Origin: an uncultured Lachnospiraceae bacterium
Lineage (GTDB): Bacteria; Bacillota; Clostridia; Lachnospirales; Lachnospiraceae
Assembly (NCBI GenBank): GCA_946552115.1
Contig: CAMNRH010000003.1
Span: forward strand, 52,428 to 116,427
Length of the DNA: 64,000 nucleotides
Direction of reading: 5' to 3'
The notes below the pieces were generated by a model. The model worked only from the letters and a program-made list of their open reading frames with translations. It made no database searches and was not told where the DNA came from. The position numbers and the translations under genes were made by a program. Shown piece by piece: positions 17,335 to 26,782 of the stretch (positions are counted from its first letter, which is position 1; every line of letters starts with the position of its first letter).

Positions 17335-18273
17335 ATGGAAAAAACATCGAAAATATATGTATGCGGACACAGCGGGATGGTTGGATCGGCGTTGGTTCGC
17401 AAACTGCGGGAAAACGGCTGGAATAATCTCATTTATAAAACATCGAAAGAGCTTGATCTGACGGAGCAGATGGCGGTGAAAGATTTTTTCAGGGAAGAAA
17501 AGCCGGATTATGTGTTTCTATCTGCGGCGGCGGTAGGCGGTATTAAAAAAAATATTGACTATCCTGCGGACATGCTGCTTACAAATCTGAAGATTCAGGA
17601 TCATGTGATCGAAGAAGCTTATAAAAACGGTGTAAAACGTTTGATGTTTCTTGGTTCCTCCTGCATTTATCCGAGGCTTTGTCCGCAGCCTATGAAAGAG
17701 GAATATTTTCTGACAGGCCCGTTTGAGCCCACCAATGAGGGCTACGCGATTGCGAAAGCGGCAGGATTACGTCTGTGCGAGTATTTTAACAGGCAGTATG
17801 GTACAGATTATGTCAGTATTATGCCGTGCAATCTTTATGGGATTAATGATCACTATAATGAAAACGCGCATGTGATGGCGTCGTTGATTCGCAGGTTCCA
17901 TGAGGCGAAGCTGGCGGGAGCAGAGGAGGTTGTGGTCTGGGGCAGCGGCAATCAGCGGCGGGAGTTTATGTTTGTAGACGATATGGCTGACGCGGCGCTA
18001 TTTGTTATGGAAAATTATCATGAAAATGAATTTATTAACGTAGGGACAGGAAGCGATGTTTCCATCCGGGAGCTTGCCGGTATCATTGCGGAGGTTGTCG
18101 GGTACGAAGGAACTATTGTTATGGATCCGTCCAAGCCGGACGGTATGCCTCAGAAGCTTTTGGATGTTTCCAGACTGGGTCAGATGGGCTGGAGTTATAA
18201 AACGGAGCTTCGGGAAGGCATCCGGCTGACGTATGAGGATTTTTTAAAGAATCCGGAATTTGCCGCAAGATAG
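17335..18273 (+). CDS. fcl: GDP-L-fucose synthase / ColC-type epimerase-reductase
   Basis: A 312-residue short-chain dehydrogenase with GHSGMVGSALVRKL, LGSSCIYPRLCPQP, the YxxxK of GYAIAKAAGLRLCEYFN, and PCNLYGINDHY. This matches GDP-fucose synthase (Fcl/WcaG). ColC, which epimerises C5 and reduces C4 in the colitose pathway, is a close homologue and the two cannot be told apart by eye. Gene order gmd-colD-this gene favours ColC activity. Without ColD the same pair would make GDP-L-fucose, and both products might be made. Confidence 0.87.
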   Translation: MEKTSKIYVCGHSGMVGSALVRKLRENGWNNLIYKTSKELDLTEQMAVKDFFREEKPDYVFLSAAAVGGIKKNIDYPADMLLTNLKIQDHVIEEAYKNGVKRLMFLGSSCIYPRLCPQPMKEEYFLTGPFEPTNEGYAIAKAAGLRLCEYFNRQYGTDYVSIMPCNLYGINDHYNENAHVMASLIRRFHEAKLAGAEEVVVWGSGNQRREFMFVDDMADAALFVMENYHENEFINVGTGSDVSIRELAGIIAEVVGYEGTIVMDPSKPDGMPQKLLDVSRLGQMGWSYKTELREGIRLTYEDFLKNPEFAAR

Positions 18274-18332
18274 ATGTGAAAAATTATGGAAAAGGCCAGT
18301 CGTATGTTCACTGAGCCGGGAGAAGAAGTGAA

Positions 18333-19646
18333 ATGAATATTATATTATTGTCCGGCGGCTCCGGTAAAAGGCTGTGGCCGCTTTCCAACGATATCCGATC
18401 AAAGCAGTTTATAAAAATATTTAAGACAGAGGACGGCTACGAGTCTATGGTTCAGCGCGTTTACCGTCAGATCAAAACCGTGGACGCGGACGCGACGGTT
18501 ACGATTGCTACGTCCAAAAGCCAGGTGTCGGCAATTAATAATCAAATTGGCGAAGAGGCCGGAATTTCCATAGAACCCTGCAGGAGAGATACCTTTTCGG
18601 CAATCGCGCTTGCTACGGCATATCTCCATGACATACAGGGAATTCATGAGGAAGACGTGGCGGTGGTATGTCCGGTAGATCCTTATGTGGAGGACGATTA
18701 TTTTGAAATGCTGAAAAAACTTGGCAAACAGGCTGAGACAGGCGAAGCAAATCTTGTCCTTATGGGAATTGAACCCACATATCCGAGTGAAAAATACGGG
18801 TATATTATTCCGGAAAATAAGGAAGAACTCAGCAAAGTGTCCGCCTTTAAGGAAAAACCGGATTTGGAAACGGCGAAAGAGTATATCGCTCAGGGGGCGT
18901 TGTGGAACGGAGGAATCTTCGCCTATAAGCTGAAGTATGTTCTGGATAAAATGGAAGAATATTGCGGGATGCGTTCGTATGCGGATCTTTTTTCGAATTA
19001 TGAGGTGCTGCCGAAAATCAGTTTTGATTATGCCGTGGTAGAAAAGGAAAAAGAGATACAGGTCGTGCGCTTTACAGGCCAGTGGAAAGATATCGGTACA
19101 TGGAATACTCTGACGGAGGCAATGAGCGAAGAGGTGATTGGAAAAGCGCAGATGGACGACAGGTGTGAAAACGTACACATCATTAACGAACTGTCCGTGC
19201 CTGTTTTTGCGTTAGGTCTCCACGATGTTGTGATTTCCGCAAGCCCGGAGGGAATCTTAGTATCTGATAAAGAGCAGTCCAGCTTTATCAAGCCGTTTGT
19301 AGACCTGCTGGATCAGCAGGTCATGTTCGCGGAAAAATCATGGGGAAGCTTCCGTGTTCTTGATATTGAAAAGGAAAGCATGATCATCAAAGTGACATTA
19401 AACGCCGGGCAGAGGATGAACTATCATAATCATAAAATGAGGGACGAGGTGTGGGTAGTGGCTTCTGGTTCCGGTATTACCATTGTAGACGGGATGGAGC
19501 AGAAAGTCGGCGTGGGCGACGTGGTCACCATGCAGGCGGGCTGCCGGCATACCATTATTGCGGAAACAGAGTTAAAAGTAATAGAGGTTCAGCTTGGTAA
19601 GGAGATTTCAGTTCATGACAAGTATAAGTTCAATCTTGAAAGATGA
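18333..19646 (+). CDS. manC: Mannose-1-phosphate guanylyltransferase (type II, cupin tail)
   Basis: A 437-residue protein: an N-terminal nucleotidyltransferase domain (ILLSGGSGKRLWPLSND, SKQFIKIF, FKEKPDLETA) and a C-terminal cupin of the PMI type II family (MNYHNHKMRDEVWVV, about 365-437). It forms GDP-mannose from GTP and mannose-1-phosphate, the entry metabolite for Gmd. It is slightly shorter than the usual 450-480 residues. GGGAGAAGAAG precedes ATG 18333. The 3' end overlaps manA by 32 bases. Confidence 0.92.
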   Translation: MNIILLSGGSGKRLWPLSNDIRSKQFIKIFKTEDGYESMVQRVYRQIKTVDADATVTIATSKSQVSAINNQIGEEAGISIEPCRRDTFSAIALATAYLHDIQGIHEEDVAVVCPVDPYVEDDYFEMLKKLGKQAETGEANLVLMGIEPTYPSEKYGYIIPENKEELSKVSAFKEKPDLETAKEYIAQGALWNGGIFAYKLKYVLDKMEEYCGMRSYADLFSNYEVLPKISFDYAVVEKEKEIQVVRFTGQWKDIGTWNTLTEAMSEEVIGKAQMDDRCENVHIINELSVPVFALGLHDVVISASPEGILVSDKEQSSFIKPFVDLLDQQVMFAEKSWGSFRVLDIEKESMIIKVTLNAGQRMNYHNHKMRDEVWVVASGSGITIVDGMEQKVGVGDVVTMQAGCRHTIIAETELKVIEVQLGKEISVHDKYKFNLER

Positions 19647-20637
19647 ACAGCGGGCGGAGCGTAAGCCGTTTCTTCTGAAACCGGTCGGAAAGGATTATCT
19701 CTGGGGAGGGAACAGGCTGAACGATGATTTTGCAAAAAATATAGAGATGGAGCCTTTGGCGGAGACGTGGGAATGTTCGACACATCCGGATGGGACGAAT
19801 ATTGTGGCCAGCGGGGAATTTGCAGGGATGTCCCTGAAAAAGGTGCTGGAAGAGAATCCGGAATTTACCGGTACGCATCCGAAGATGAAAAATGGGCTCC
19901 CGATTCTGATTAAGCTTATTGACGCGAAAAGGGATCTGTCCGTCCAGGTGCATCCGGACGACGAATATGCAAAGGAGCATGAAAACGGGCAGCTTGGAAA
20001 AACAGAAATGTGGTATGTACTTGATGCGGAAAAGGATTCCAGGCTGGTTTTCGGCCTGCATCACGATATAGATAAGCAGGGGATCAGACAGAGTATCCGG
20101 AAAGGGAATCTGGAAAGTTATCTTCAGAAGATCCCGGTTAAACCGGACGACGTTTTTTATATTAAGGCAGGGACGATTCATGCCATAGGAGCCGGAATAT
20201 TGGTGGCAGAAATACAGGAAAGTTCGAATCTGACTTACCGTCTTTACGATTATGACAGACTGGACAGGAGCGGAAAGAAGCGGAAGCTTCATATTGAAAA
20301 AGCGTTGGATGTGGCTGATTTACATGGAATAACGGAACCGGTCCAGCCCATGCGGGTGCTAAAATACAGGCCGGGGTGCGCTGCCGAGCTGCTCTGCCGG
20401 TGTCAGTATTTTCAGGTGGAAAGAATGCTGATTAATACGGAACGACAAAGAGAAATGGCGGCATATCAGACAAGCAGCCTGTCTTTCCGGGTATTGCTTT
20501 GCCTGGGCGGCTGCGGGACAATGTTTTTCCGGAACGAGGCAATCCATTTTTTTAAGGGGGATTGTATTTTTATACCGGCCTCTTCCGTGGAGCTCAGGCT
20601 TCACGGGAGAGCGCAGTTCCTTGACGTCGGCTGCTAG
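19615..20637 (+). CDS. manA: Mannose-6-phosphate isomerase, class I
   Basis: A 340-residue cupin-fold zinc enzyme. LIKLIDAKRDLSVQVHPDDEYA is the PMI type I signature with metal ligands, followed by GKTEMWYVLDA, KAGTIHAIGAGILVAEIQ and TYRLYDYDR. It converts fructose-6-phosphate to mannose-6-phosphate, supplying the GDP-mannose branch. ATG 19615 lies ten bases after AAGGAG, inside the end of manC. Confidence 0.93.
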   Translation: MTSISSILKDEQRAERKPFLLKPVGKDYLWGGNRLNDDFAKNIEMEPLAETWECSTHPDGTNIVASGEFAGMSLKKVLEENPEFTGTHPKMKNGLPILIKLIDAKRDLSVQVHPDDEYAKEHENGQLGKTEMWYVLDAEKDSRLVFGLHHDIDKQGIRQSIRKGNLESYLQKIPVKPDDVFYIKAGTIHAIGAGILVAEIQESSNLTYRLYDYDRLDRSGKKRKLHIEKALDVADLHGITEPVQPMRVLKYRPGCAAELLCRCQYFQVERMLINTERQREMAAYQTSSLSFRVLLCLGGCGTMFFRNEAIHFFKGDCIFIPASSVELRLHGRAQFLDVGC

Positions 20638-20670
20638 AAAAATTATTTTGATTTAGAAGGAGTTGGGTTT

Positions 20671-21918
20671 ATGGAAAAATTAAATATTACCGTGGCGGGT
20701 ATGGGGTACGTCGGCTTATCCCTGGCCGTCCTGTTATCCCAGAATCATAAGGTTACGGCTGTCGATGTCGTACCGGAAAAAGTGGATATGGTGAACCGGC
20801 GGAAAAGCCCGATTCAGGATAAGGAAATTGAGGAATTCCTGTCTGAAAACACGCTGGATCTTACCGCCACGCTGGATGCGGAGGCCGCGTACCGCGGCGC
20901 TGATTTTGTGATTATTGCGGCTCCGACGAATTATGACAGCCAGAAAAATTTTTTTGATACATCCGCGGTGAAAGAGATTATTCGTCTTGTCATGAAATGT
21001 AATCCGGAAGCCATTATGGTGATTAAATCTACAATTCCGGTAGGATTTACGGAGGCTGTCCGCAAGGAGACCGGCAGCAGAAATATTCTGTTCAGTCCGG
21101 AATTTTTACGTGAAAGCAGGGCGCTTTATGACAATCTTTATCCAAGCCGTATTATTGTCGGTACAGATGTGAACGACAAGCGTTTACTGGAAGCAGCGCA
21201 TACGTTTTCAGAGCTTCTCAGGCAGGGGGCCAGAAAAGAAAATGTAGATGTTTTAATTATGGGATTCACGGAGGCGGAAGCGGTAAAGTTATTTGCAAAT
21301 ACGTATTTGGCTTTAAGAGTATCTTTTTTTAATGAGCTGGATACCTATGCGGAAATGAAAGGGCTTGATACGAAAGCAATTATCGACGGCGTAGGGCTGG
21401 ATCCCCGGATTGGTTCTTATTATAATAATCCGTCATTCGGTTATGGAGGCTATTGTCTTCCGAAAGATACGAAGCAGCTGCTTGCCAATTATAAAGACGT
21501 GCCGGAAAATCTGATTGGGGCGGTTGTGGAGTCCAACAGAACCCGAAAGGACTTTATTGCGGACCGTGTATTACAAAAGGCAGGGTACTACGGCTATTCC
21601 GAGGGTAACGCGTATGGGCCGGAGAACGAAAAGTCCGTTACGATCGGCGTTTACAGATTAACGATGAAAAGCAATTCCGATAATTTCCGTCAGTCTTCGA
21701 TTCAGGGGATTATGAAGAGAATCAAGGGCAAGGGTGCCGATGTGATTATTTATGAGCCCTCCCTGGAGCAGGGAAGTACATTCTTCGGGAGCAGGGTTGA
21801 GAATGATCTGGAGGAGTTTAAAAGGCAGAGCCAGGCGATTATTGCCAACCGTTATGACAGTTGTCTTGACGATGTGTTTGATAAAGTGTATACAAGAGAT
21901 ATTTTTAAAAGGGATTAA
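20671..21918 (+). CDS. ugd: UDP-glucose 6-dehydrogenase
   Basis: A 415-residue UDP-glucose/GDP-mannose dehydrogenase family protein. N-terminal NAD domain [15 protein letters not shown], then [19 protein letters not shown], and the catalytic-cysteine segment [16 protein letters not shown], followed by a C-terminal UDP-binding domain. It oxidises UDP-glucose to UDP-glucuronate in two NAD steps. The C-terminus reads on normally to TRDIFKRD. The product implies an acidic sugar in the polymer besides the nonulosonate. Confidence 0.92.
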   Translation: MEKLNITVAGMGYVGLSLAVLLSQNHKVTAVDVVPEKVDMVNRRKSPIQDKEIEEFLSENTLDLTATLDAEAAYRGADFVIIAAPTNYDSQKNFFDTSAVKEIIRLVMKCNPEAIMVIKSTIPVGFTEAVRKETGSRNILFSPEFLRESRALYDNLYPSRIIVGTDVNDKRLLEAAHTFSELLRQGARKENVDVLIMGFTEAEAVKLFANTYLALRVSFFNELDTYAEMKGLDTKAIIDGVGLDPRIGSYYNNPSFGYGGYCLPKDTKQLLANYKDVPENLIGAVVESNRTRKDFIADRVLQKAGYYGYSEGNAYGPENEKSVTIGVYRLTMKSNSDNFRQSSIQGIMKRIKGKGADVIIYEPSLEQGSTFFGSRVENDLEEFKRQSQAIIANRYDSCLDDVFDKVYTRDIFKRD

Positions 21919-21930
21919 TGGGAGAAGCTG

Positions 21931-23652
21931 ATGAAAGCGGAAGAGATTTATAAATTTTGGATGACGCAGCCGTATTTTGATAAGGAAACCAAAAAAGAAC
22001 TGGCTGAAATTATGGATGATAAAGAGGAAATTGAAGACCGTTTTTATCGTGATTTGGAGTTCGGGACAGGAGGACTCCGGGGAATCATCGGAGCGGGGAC
22101 AAACCGTATGAATATTTATACCGTGCGCAAGGCGACGCAGGGTCTGGCCAATTATATTCTGAAAGAAAATATGCGGCAAAAAGGGGTTGCGATTGCCTAT
22201 GACTCCAGAAACCGGTCTGCGGAATTTGCGGAGGAAGCGGCCCTTTGCCTGGCGGCAAATGGAATTAAAGCCTGTATTTTTGAATCGCTTCGTCCGACCC
22301 CGATGCTCTCTTTTGCACTTCGGGAGCTTAAGTGCGCCGCCGGGATCGTTGTGACCGCCAGCCATAATCCGGCGGAGTATAACGGATATAAGGTTTATTG
22401 GGAGGATGGAGCGCAGATTACGGCCCCAAGGGATCAGGAGATTATTGCGGAAGTAAACGCGATTACTGACTATACGGAAATCAAAACAATATCCCGTCAG
22501 GAGGCGGAAAAAGCCGGTTTGTATGAGACGATTGGTTTAGAAACAGAAGACAGATACATCGAAACGCTGAAAGGGCTGAGTATCCGTCCGGAGATTGTAA
22601 AAAAAGAAGCTGGAAATGTAAAAATCGTCTATACTCCGTTACATGGGACGGGAAACATTCCCGTTCGGAGACTTCTTTCGGAATTAGGCTTTTCGAAGGT
22701 TTATGCGGTGAAGGAACAGGAATTCCCGGATGGAAACTTTCCGACGGTTCCTTATCCGAATCCGGAGGACAGAGATGCCTTTGCGCTTGCGTTAGAGCTT
22801 GCAGAAGAGGTGAACGCGGATCTCGTTCTGGCGACGGATCCGGACGCGGACCGTCTGGGTGTTTATGCCAGAGACTTAGGAACGGGAGAATACATACGGT
22901 TTACAGGCAATATGACGGGGGCGTTAATTTTAGAATACATCCTGTCCCAGAAGAGCGCATGCGGGGCGCTGCCCCATAACGGAGCGGCGGTTACCACGAT
23001 TGTATCGGGGAAGATGGCCGGGGAGATTACAAAAAGGTACCAGGTAAAGTTACTGGAAACGTTAACCGGATTCAAATATATCGGCGAGCAGATAAGACGC
23101 TTTGAACAGACGGGCGAATGGGAATACGTATTTGGATTTGAGGAGAGTTACGGTTGTCTTGCAGGGACCTACGCCCGGGATAAAGATGCCGTTGCGGCGG
23201 TTATGCTGTTATGCGAGCTGGCGGCCTGGTGTAAAAGCAGGAAGCTTACTCTGTATGATCAAATGGAGAATCTATATAAGGAGTACGGTTATTATAAAGA
23301 AGATCTTTTTACCGTTACGCTTAAGGGAAAAGAAGGCCTGGAAAAGATTGCCGGGATCCTGGAGCATATCCGGGAGGACGTACCGGAGCAGATCGGAGGG
23401 GTTCCGGTAACGCAGTTCAGAGATTACAGGGAGGATATCATACAGGATCTTAAAACGGGCGGGAAGAGAGCGACAGGCCTGCCCAGGTCAAACGTATTAT
23501 ATTTTCAAATGGAAGATGACAGCTGGTGCTGTATCCGTCCGTCCGGTACAGAGCCGAAGGTTAAGTTTTATATGGGAGTAAGAGGGGAAAGTGAAAAAGA
23601 AGCCGCAGAAAAGCTGAAAAAACTGTCGGACGCAGTTCGGGAGCTGATATAA
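21931..23652 (+). CDS. pgcA: Phosphoglucomutase/phosphomannomutase
   Basis: A 573-residue alpha-D-phosphohexomutase. The phosphoserine loop TASHNPAEYNGYKVY, the magnesium loop ATDPDADRLG, the sugar-binding GFEESYG and the phosphate-binding RPSGTEPKVKFY are all present, in normal order and spacing. It interconverts the 6- and 1-phosphates of glucose and probably mannose, linking ManA to ManC and supplying glucose-1-phosphate for UDP-glucose. It ends the compact operon; the next 200 bases are AT-rich and non-coding. Confidence 0.93.
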   Translation: MKAEEIYKFWMTQPYFDKETKKELAEIMDDKEEIEDRFYRDLEFGTGGLRGIIGAGTNRMNIYTVRKATQGLANYILKENMRQKGVAIAYDSRNRSAEFAEEAALCLAANGIKACIFESLRPTPMLSFALRELKCAAGIVVTASHNPAEYNGYKVYWEDGAQITAPRDQEIIAEVNAITDYTEIKTISRQEAEKAGLYETIGLETEDRYIETLKGLSIRPEIVKKEAGNVKIVYTPLHGTGNIPVRRLLSELGFSKVYAVKEQEFPDGNFPTVPYPNPEDRDAFALALELAEEVNADLVLATDPDADRLGVYARDLGTGEYIRFTGNMTGALILEYILSQKSACGALPHNGAAVTTIVSGKMAGEITKRYQVKLLETLTGFKYIGEQIRRFEQTGEWEYVFGFEESYGCLAGTYARDKDAVAAVMLLCELAAWCKSRKLTLYDQMENLYKEYGYYKEDLFTVTLKGKEGLEKIAGILEHIREDVPEQIGGVPVTQFRDYREDIIQDLKTGGKRATGLPRSNVLYFQMEDDSWCCIRPSGTEPKVKFYMGVRGESEKEAAEKLKKLSDAVRELI

Positions 23653-23711
23653 GGGAATCTTGGCTCCAGGAATTTGCGTGTATGAAAAGTTAGAAATAAT
23701 TCATGTAATTA

Positions 23712-23740
23712 TTGATGAAATATAAAAAATGTTGTATCAT
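23712..23740 (+). promoter_or_regulatory. Sigma-A type promoter for the Dcd-like operon
   Basis: TTGATG and TATCAT are separated by exactly 17 bases, in an AT-rich 197-bp gap (23653-23849). The leader to the ATG at 23850 is about 100 bases and shows no recognisable riboswitch. Confidence 0.6.
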
Positions 23741-23849
23741 AAAATTTGAGTAATACTATATATTGTGTATGTGGTATTTGTAATGTGATATTGAAAAAAT
23801 GAAAAGTACTAATTTTTCTTTGTAATTATAAGATACAAGAGGACAAAAA

Positions 23850-24680
23850 ATGACATTATCAAAAAAGGATTTGCTGGATTACTGCAATAAAAGAGGACTG
23901 ATTCAGCCTTATAATGAGCAGCAGATACAAGCATGCAGTTATGATCTGACCTTTAGCGGGGAATATTATTATTATCAAAAAAAGGATGGAAACCGGGTAA
24001 AAATAAGTCAGTTAAATGAGCATGAAAATTTATATATTCCAGCAGATGCTATCTGTTATGTATTGACTTCGGAAACTGTTAAAATACCTGCAAATCTGAC
24101 GGCGTCTATTTCTTTAGCGTTTGGATTGATAAAAAAGGGCGTTATGTTAGCGGCGCAGCCGCCGTATGATCCGGGTTATAAAGGAAAAACAGTCGCATTG
24201 TTACACAATTTATCTGATGAAGAAGTGGAAATATCGAAAGGCGATCATATATTAAATATTGTATTTGATGAATTAAGCAACCCGGTTGGTAAAAAGGATT
24301 TGTATAAGGGGAAATATCAGGGCTTAAGTTCTTTAAATGAATATTGTACAAAAGTAAAGAAAGGCGCTGTTTTTGTATTAAAACAGGATCTGGAAAAGCA
24401 AAAGAAAAAATTTACTAATTTTATGCCTACACTTTTGACATTTATCACGGTTATTTTGGCCGTGCTTACAATACTTTTTACATTTTTAACAATTCGTGAT
24501 AGTTTTAAGGCGGAAGAGCGGGCTGATAGTATGTCAGAACAGCAGGATTTATCCTTTTCAGTAGATGAAAGTAATAATTCACTTATTATTTTTATAGATG
24601 GAAAACAATATAAAGTAAAATTAGAAAGTGATTCCATGCAAAAAGATGGGGCAATTGAGAAGAGATCTGGTGAAGAATAA
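23850..24680 (+). CDS. Membrane-anchored dCTP deaminase-like protein, active site degenerate
   Basis: A 276-residue protein. Residues 1-165 resemble the dCTP deaminase/dUTPase trimer fold: CSYDLTFSGEYYY, YIPADAICYVLTSETVKIP, ISLAFGLIKKGVML and PYDPGYKGKTVALLHNL. In active Dcd the helix segment SSxARxG supplies arginines and the DPGFxGxxTLE segment supplies the catalytic glutamate. Here those positions read SLAFG and VALLH, so deaminase activity is unlikely. A basic linker at about 175-190 leads to one membrane helix (about 193-215) and a soluble 60-residue C-terminal tail. It may sense or bind nucleotides at the membrane. Dcd enzymes are known in anti-phage defence, but that link is only a suggestion. 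The next gene starts one base after its stop. Confidence 0.75.
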   Translation: MTLSKKDLLDYCNKRGLIQPYNEQQIQACSYDLTFSGEYYYYQKKDGNRVKISQLNEHENLYIPADAICYVLTSETVKIPANLTASISLAFGLIKKGVMLAAQPPYDPGYKGKTVALLHNLSDEEVEISKGDHILNIVFDELSNPVGKKDLYKGKYQGLSSLNEYCTKVKKGAVFVLKQDLEKQKKKFTNFMPTLLTFITVILAVLTILFTFLTIRDSFKAEERADSMSEQQDLSFSVDESNNSLIIFIDGKQYKVKLESDSMQKDGAIEKRSGEE

Positions 24681-24681
24681 T

Positions 24682-26070
24682 ATGAGACATTATAGTGTTG
24701 CTATAATAGGAGCTGGTCCGGCAGGAATTTTCACGGCTTATTACATTTTAAACAATTCAACTACGGCTAATGTTCTTTTAGTAGATAAAGGCCCGGGGAC
24801 GCAAAATCGGACTTGCTGCGAAAACTGCCAGTCCTGCCCGTTCAGAAGCAGATGTAATGTTTTATGCGGGGTCGGAGGAGCCGGTTTATTTTCAGACGGG
24901 AAGCTGGTATTAGATTTACATTCGGGGGGTAAAATTGACGCAATCGCTTCCCTTACAGAAATAGAAAAGGTCAGGCTGAAAGATTATATCGTTGAGACAT
25001 TGAAAAAGTATGACGGCGTATCTGAGATGGGCCCGGATTTGACGGCCGAAAAACAGAAAAGCTGGGAAGAAAGATTTAAGAAGCAGGGCCTGTCAGTCCG
25101 GCATTATGATGTACTGCATATGGGAACAAGCAATTTACAGCATATTACTCAAAATTTTATAAATGATCTTTTAAAGAGTCCTCGTTTTACGTTGAGAACA
25201 GATTGTCAAATTACAGATATATGTGATATTGAGAATCAGGAAAGTATTTTATGTACAAAAGGCGGAGAAAAGTTTGTGGCTGCAAATGTTGTGTTTTCAG
25301 TTGGAAAAACAGGAAGCGGCTGGCTTAGAAATATCTTTGAGGGGAAGAAGATTCCGTTTTTAAAAACGAAAACCTATATAGGAATCAGACTTGAAGCTTC
25401 ACATGATTCTATAAAGGAATTGTTTGAGTATTCTTTTGATCCTAAGATTTTTGCCTTTTACGGAGAAAAAAAAGTAAAGACGCATTGCTTTTGCAGACAT
25501 GGGGATGTTATATGCTCTAATTATATGGGATATCCAGTTATAGGAGGACACACGCGGTTTACAGAAAACAATCATGTTTCGGCCAATCGTATTTCAAAGA
25601 AAAGTAATTTTAATGTTTTGGCCTCAACAGATGTTGAAAAGAAAGAAATCATAGATTTACTTGGGGAAATGGCAGATTTGAATCCCGACGGAGGTATCGT
25701 GCAGAGGCTGTCAGATTTTATGTATCCAGAAAAAAGCAGTAGGATTTCTGAATTTGATAATATGAAAAGATGTAAAAGTGGGAATGTCAGAGCTGTTTTA
25801 GACAGTTTTGATCATATTGGTGAAATCATATCCGATTTTATTATTCGTATGGGTAAAGTTGTGCCTGGTGTCGTATATGGGGAAAATCTCGTTTATGCAC
25901 CGGCTCTTGAATGGTTTATGGATTCGGTAAAAGTTAATTCCTGTATGGAAACAATACACAAAGGGTGGTTTGCCGTAGGAGATGGAGCGGGGTTGAGTCA
26001 GGGAATTGTCCATGCGGCTGCGACAGGCATTATTGCGGCTAATGAAATATGCCTGCGGATGGGGGATTAG
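24682..26070 (+). CDS. COG2509-type FAD-dependent dehydrogenase
   Basis: About 462 residues from ATG 24682 (GGTGAAG upstream; the earlier ATG 24628 lies within the previous gene). The N-terminal Rossmann motif IIGAGPAGIFTAYY binds FAD. It is followed by a cysteine cluster CCENCQSCPFRSRCNVLC, suited to bind an iron-sulfur cluster or zinc, and by GGAGLFSDGKLVL. The C-terminus has FAVGDGAGLSQGIVHAAATG, the second FAD contact. These features mark the uncharacterised FAD-dependent dehydrogenase family COG2509. Substrate unknown. A run of six G within the gene is in frame. Confidence 0.88.
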   Translation: MRHYSVAIIGAGPAGIFTAYYILNNSTTANVLLVDKGPGTQNRTCCENCQSCPFRSRCNVLCGVGGAGLFSDGKLVLDLHSGGKIDAIASLTEIEKVRLKDYIVETLKKYDGVSEMGPDLTAEKQKSWEERFKKQGLSVRHYDVLHMGTSNLQHITQNFINDLLKSPRFTLRTDCQITDICDIENQESILCTKGGEKFVAANVVFSVGKTGSGWLRNIFEGKKIPFLKTKTYIGIRLEASHDSIKELFEYSFDPKIFAFYGEKKVKTHCFCRHGDVICSNYMGYPVIGGHTRFTENNHVSANRISKKSNFNVLASTDVEKKEIIDLLGEMADLNPDGGIVQRLSDFMYPEKSSRISEFDNMKRCKSGNVRAVLDSFDHIGEIISDFIIRMGKVVPGVVYGENLVYAPALEWFMDSVKVNSCMETIHKGWFAVGDGAGLSQGIVHAAATGIIAANEICLRMGD

Positions 26071-26072
26071 AA

Positions 26073-26702
26073 ATGCTTACGAGGGAGTTTTATTTGAAAG
26101 ATGCGAATGTAGTGGCGTTGGAATTGTTAGGTAAATTATTGGTGCATAAAACGGCGGAAGGAATCACCTCGGGAATTATCGTAGAGGTTGAGTCATATAT
26201 TGGGCCGAAAGATAAGGGTTCCCATGCTTATTTAAATAAGCGGACTGCCCGGACGGAAATACAATTTGGGGTGGGGGGATATGCATATATCTATACAATT
26301 TATGGGTTGCATTCATGCTTTAATATTGTAACAAACGTAGAAGAAAAACCAGAAGTAGTATTAATACGTGCAATAGAACCGGTAGACGGTATTGAATTAA
26401 TGAAACAGAGGCGTAAAACCGAAAAGTGTCAAATCTTATGCAACGGTCCGGGAAAGCTGTGTGAAGCAATGGATATTACCAAGAAACAATATGGATTTGA
26501 TTTGTGCTCGTCGCAGCTTTATGTGGAACCATATCTTGATATAGATAAAAGTAAAATCATGGTTTCTCCAAGAATAAATATTGATTATGCAGAAGAATGT
26601 AAAGAATATATGTGGAGATATTTTATAAAAAATAATCCGTTTGTCTCGCCGGTTGCTGCAAAATATAAAAAGCAGTTTCAGGAAATGTTTTCCTCTTTTT
26701 AG
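26073..26702 (+). CDS. 3-methyladenine DNA glycosylase (AAG/Mpg family)
   Basis: A 209-residue protein with AAG-family motifs: LGKLLVHKT, the catalytic glutamate in IIVEVESYIGPKD, SHAYLNKRTART, YIYTIYGLHSCFNIVT, RAIEP and GPGKLCEAMDI. It excises alkylated or deaminated purines (3-methyladenine, hypoxanthine) from DNA. ATG 26073 follows GGGGGATT and lies two bases after the previous stop, so it belongs to the same transcript as the FAD protein and the Dcd-like protein. Length is typical of bacterial members. Confidence 0.93.
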   Translation: MLTREFYLKDANVVALELLGKLLVHKTAEGITSGIIVEVESYIGPKDKGSHAYLNKRTARTEIQFGVGGYAYIYTIYGLHSCFNIVTNVEEKPEVVLIRAIEPVDGIELMKQRRKTEKCQILCNGPGKLCEAMDITKKQYGFDLCSSQLYVEPYLDIDKSKIMVSPRINIDYAEECKEYMWRYFIKNNPFVSPVAAKYKKQFQEMFSSF

Positions 26703-26716
26703 TTCGGAAATGACAC

Positions 26717-26745
26717 TTGCAATTCTGTTTCCTTTGGTATAGAAT
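26717..26745 (+). promoter_or_regulatory. Sigma-A type promoter for the FN3/SGNH gene
   Basis: TTGCAA and TAGAAT with 17-base spacing, 38 bases before the ATG at 26783. The Shine-Dalgarno AGAGGAG lies between. Confidence 0.6.
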
Positions 26746-26782
26746 GTATGAATGTATTTTATGACAGAGGAGAAATATTGCG

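Noticed and set aside
24923..24929. Six-G runs in the FAD protein gene (and others at 1041 and 26274) as phase switches
   Set aside because: Six G is too short to be notable and all reading frames are intact.
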